A stretch of DNA of 9,317 nt from an uncultured Coriobacteriaceae bacterium (lineage in GTDB: Bacteria > Actinomycetota > Coriobacteriia > Coriobacteriales > Atopobiaceae), in the NCBI GenBank assembly GCA_900549525.1, contig UWSJ01000071.1, positions 1 to 9,317 of the forward strand, written 5' to 3'. Both the position numbers and the translations under genes were made by a program. Shown here in pieces: positions 6,658-9,317 of the stretch. The notes under the pieces were generated by a model. It ran no database searches and was not told where the DNA came from. It saw only the letters and a list, made by a program, of their open reading frames with translations. Position 1 is the stretch's first letter. Each line of letters starts with the position of its first letter.

Positions 6658-9040
6658 ATGAGCACGTTCGACCGCTACGCCCCCTTCGTGCAGGACTTCA
6701 TCTACGGCCACGGATGGGAGAGCCTTCGCGGCATCCAGGTGGCCGCCGCAGAGGCCATCTTCGACACGGACGACAACGTCCTGCTCACGGCCTCCACGGC
6801 CTCGGGCAAGACGGAGGCGGCGTTCTTTCCCATCCTCACGCTCTTCGACGAGAACCCTCCCGCCAGCGTGGGGGCCATCTACATCGGCCCGCTCAAGGCC
6901 CTCATCAACGACCAGTTCCTGAGGCTCAACGACCTCTGCGAGGAGGCGGGCATCCCCGTCTGGCACTGGCACGGGGACGTCTCGGCCTCGCACAAGGCAA
7001 AGATGCTCAAGAACCCCGGCGGCATACTGCAGATCACGCCCGAGTCGCTCGAGGCCCTGCTTCTCCACCGGCACGCCGCCATCGCACGCCTCTTCCGCGA
7101 CCTGCGCTTCGTCGTCATCGACGAGGTTCACTCGCTGCTGCGCGGCGACCGCGGAGGGCAGACCATCTGCCTCATCGAGCGCCTCGGCCGCATGGCCGGC
7201 GTCAACCCGCGCCGCATCGGCCTCTCCGCCACCATAGGCGACCCAGACGCCGTGGGGGCCTTCCTCTCCGCCGGCACCGGGCGCGGCTGGGTGGTGCCGA
7301 AGGTCGAGGAGCCACGCCGCCGTTGGCTGCTCACGATGCAGCACTTCTACACAGCCGGTCCCCAGGCAGCCGACGCCCTCGCTGGGCCGGCCGCGCTCGC
7401 CCTGCGCAATCAATACCCGCAGGCCGATGGCTCCGTCGTGGAGGAGGAGCTCGCCCCCTGCCCCGCCATTGCCCCGGCAAGCGACCGCGCGCCTAAAGAG
7501 GCCGACCCGGGCCTTGGCTACATCTTCGAGCACACCCGTGGCAAGAAGTGCCTGGTGTTCGCCAACTCGCGCGAGGACGCCGAGGCCGTGTGCACGGAGC
7601 TCCGTCGCTACTGCGAGGCGCGGCACGAACCCGACCGCTTCCTCATCCATCACGGCAACCTCTCGAGCTCCATCCGCGAGAGCGCCGAAGACGCCATGCG
7701 CGATGAGTCGAGCGAGCTCACCTGCATCACCACGGCCACGCTTGAGCTGGGCATCGACATCGGACGCCTCGAGCGCGCCTTCCAGATAGACGCCCCCTTC
7801 ACTGTAAGCGCATTTCTCCAACGCATGGGCCGCACGGGCAGGCGCGGGCAGCCACCCGAGATGTGGTTCGTCATGCGCGAGGAACAGCCCGAGGCGCGCG
7901 CCCTCCTACCAGAGACCATCCCCTGGAAGCTCCTCCAAGGCATCGCCCTCGTGCAGCTGTACCGAGAGGAACGCTGGGTGGAACCGCCGCGCCTCGACCG
8001 CCTTCCCTACAGCCTGCTCTACCACCAGACCATCGCCACGCTCGCAAGCGAAGGCGAGCTCACGCCCGCCGAGCTTGCACAACGCGTCCTTAACCTCACG
8101 GTCTTCTACCGCGTGAGCGCCGAGGACTTCCGCGGCCTCCTCGCCCACCTCATCGAAATCGACCACGTGGAGCGCACCGAGAACGGCGGCCTCATCGTGG
8201 GACTTGCCGGCGAGCGCGTGGCCAATTCGTTCAAGTTCTACGCCGTGTTCCAGGAGAACGAGGAGTACACCGTCCGAAGCGACTCCGCCGAGCTCGGCAC
8301 CGTCGTGATGCCGCCCCCGCCCGGCGAGAAAATCGCCATCGCCGGCGCCACCTGGATCGTCGAGGAGGTCGACCACAAGCGCCACCTCGTCTACGCCACG
8401 CAGGTCAAGGGCCGCGTGCCCGCCTACTTTGGCGAGTGCCCCGGCGACATCCACACCCATGTGCTTGAACGCATGCGCCGCGTACTCGAGGAGCGCTCGG
8501 GCTATCCCTACCTCATGGACAACGCCGCGGGGAGGCTCGTCCTGGCTCGACGGGCCGCCGCAGCTGCCCGCATGGCGACACATCCCCTCGTAAACGACAC
8601 ATCCCCTCGTAAACCTCGGCGACGACACCTGGGCGCTCTTCCCCTGGCTCGGCAGCTACGCCTTCCTTGCGCTGGAGCGGCTGCTCAAGATCAAGTGCGC
8701 CAAGCGTCTCGGCATCAAGGGCCTCGACTCCTCGCGCCCCTACTTCCTCCAGTTTCGTATGGCGGCAGGGCCACGGGAGTTCTTCTCCACGGTGGCCGAG
8801 GAGGCGCGAGTGGACTTCGATCCCGTGGAGCTCCTCTTCCCCGGCGAGCTTCCCGTGTTCGAGAAGTACGACCAGTTCGTGCCGCCCGAGCTCGTGCGTA
8901 AGGGCTTCGCCGAGGGCGTGCTCGACGTGGCGGGCATGCGCGAGCGCGTGGCCGAATGGGAAGCGCTCGCGGGCAGCGATGTCCCAGTCTTGCCGGGACG
9001 TGGAGCCGAAGGGCCGCTCAGCCCCGACGCTATCGAGTAG
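6658..9040 (+). pseudogene. Lhr-like/BrxHI-like SF2 DEAD/DEAH helicase, frameshifted by a 19-bp duplication
   Basis: This is an ATP-dependent DNA/RNA helicase of the Lhr group. In order the motifs are: Q-like GIQ (25-27), motif I STASGKT (46-52), Ia PLKALIND (78-85), Ib TPES (127-130), II DEVH (155-158), III SAT (190-192), IV CLVFANSR (298-305), V TATLELGIDIG (359-369) and VI QRMGRTGRRG (388-397); a winged-helix and Lhr-core-like region follows. Both RecA folds are intact. After Asn646 the frame is broken by an exact 19-bp tandem duplication (8576-8614). Translation as it stands gives 101 unrelated Arg/Ala-rich residues and stops at 8901 (747 aa). Deleting one copy joins residue 646 to LGDDTWALFPWLGSYAF and continues to TAG 9038-9040, giving 787 residues. 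BrxHI helicases accompany BrxD-type ATPases, which fits the neighbour. The lesion may be a real mutation, a reversible slippage state, or an assembly error. Confidence 0.88.
8576..8614 (+). repeat. 19-bp tandem duplication causing a frameshift
   Basis: The unit cgacacatcccctcgtaaa occurs twice head to tail without mismatch (8576-8594 and 8595-8613), with one further matching base at 8614. Because 19 is not a multiple of three, the second copy moves the helicase into another frame. The downstream codons match the Lhr-type C-terminus only if a single copy is read. Confidence 0.95.
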
Positions 9041-9317
9041 CTCGGAGGGAGCTGCCCGGCACTTCGTCGCGCAGCGGCTCGCCAAGAAACTCCCTGTCAT
9101 AGGGAATCTCGCCGGGCAAGGGAGCCGCCGCATTCGCCCGGGGCGCACCGGAACCCGACGTATCCGCACGCGGCCCCACGTCCGTCGTCGCCACCACGAG
9201 ATAGTTGTCCTCGACGGCAAAGGGCTCGTCCTCGCACGCAAGCACCCGAACGTCGGGGAAGACCTCGCGCCACGTTGCCACCACGCTGCGCAGAAATCCT
9301 ACGTCTGCCCCACCGTC
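9030..9317 (-). CDS. Spermidine synthase-like protein, C-terminal part (5' end outside window)
   Basis: The minus-strand frame is open from the right edge to TAG at 9030-9032, showing 95 residues. The segment FLRSVVATWREVFPDVRVLA, then EDNYLVVATTD, matches the last helix and strands of the spermidine synthase (aminopropyltransferase) Rossmann domain, in which a product helix before the final strand reads roughly R.LRTVFP.V and ends in a LVVAS/T motif. The remaining roughly 45 residues are a Pro/Gly/Arg-rich tail without a recognised domain. The SAM-binding and catalytic parts lie outside the window, so whether it is a true polyamine enzyme or one of the many fused or standalone spermidine synthase-like proteins cannot be told. 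It runs toward the helicase gene and overlaps its restored end by 11 bp. Confidence 0.5.
   Translation of the reverse strand, partial: DGGADVGFLRSVVATWREVFPDVRVLACEDEPFAVEDNYLVVATTDVGPRADTSGSGAPRANAAAPLPGEIPYDREFLGEPLRDEVPGSSLRATR

Noticed and set aside
6463..7821. 452-codon minus-strand frame opposite the helicase
   Set aside because: No recognisable domain and no ribosome site, lying opposite well-conserved helicase motifs.
8572..8620. Programmed ribosomal frameshift instead of mutation
   Set aside because: No convincing slippery heptamer or +1 slip signal is visible, and the exact duplication explains the frame change fully.
8759..9040. A separate 93-residue gene after the helicase
   Set aside because: It is the native C-terminus of the helicase in the shifted frame; coding similarity continues upstream of ATG 8759 back to the 19-bp duplication.
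3000..9040. A complete BREX locus
   Set aside because: Only BrxD-like and BrxHI-like genes are present; no PglX, PglZ, BrxC/PglY, BrxA or BrxB is found in the window.

Overview
The window is GC-rich, densely packed bacterial DNA with strong G/C bias at third codon positions and clear AGGAGG-type ribosome binding sites. The gene content (a siroheme/4Fe-4S sulfite reductase next to an O-acetylhomoserine sulfhydrylase, and an arginine/ornithine-type permease remnant) fits an anaerobic high-GC Gram-positive of the Coriobacteriia (Olsenella/Atopobium-like). That assignment is an inference from composition and gene style; no rRNA or marker gene is present to fix it.

Left part (1-2999). The window opens inside a thioredoxin-like gene (+ strand) that ends at 219 and is followed by a strong intrinsic terminator. 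Facing it on the minus strand is a two-gene sulfur assimilation unit: an O-acetylhomoserine sulfhydrylase (MetY family, 1479-2738), then an AsrC-like sulfite reductase (404-1411). Together they could reduce sulfite to sulfide and fix it into homocysteine. The unit ends at its own terminator hairpin. Its promoter, near 2831-2859, overlaps an inverted repeat that looks like an operator.

Central and right part (3000-9040, + strand). This is a compact operon: (1) a protein with an N-terminal TerB_N-type and a C-terminal TerB_C-type domain joined by a Pro/Ala/Thr linker; (2) a P-loop ATPase of the DUF2791/BrxD type, translationally coupled to it by an ATGA overlap; (3) a short, internally deleted amino-acid permease; (4) a large Lhr-like (BrxHI-like) SF2 helicase. 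BrxD and BrxHI are known as BREX accessory proteins, but no methylase (PglX), phosphatase (PglZ) or other BREX core gene is here. Divergent metY and a convergent downstream gene bound the operon, so TerB-protein + ATPase + helicase looks like a self-contained stress or anti-phage module. Its promoter carries a near-perfect LexA/DinR-like box, hinting at SOS control.

The operon looks damaged or switched off. An exact 19-bp tandem duplication at 8576-8614 shifts the helicase frame; removing one copy restores a continuous 787-residue protein ending at 9040. As it stands, the last 141 native residues are replaced by 101 unrelated ones. The permease between ATPase and helicase keeps only the first roughly 110 and last roughly 44 residues of its family.

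Right edge. A minus-strand gene, probably the C-terminus of a spermidine synthase-like protein, runs in from beyond the window and overlaps the helicase end by 11 bp, tail to tail.
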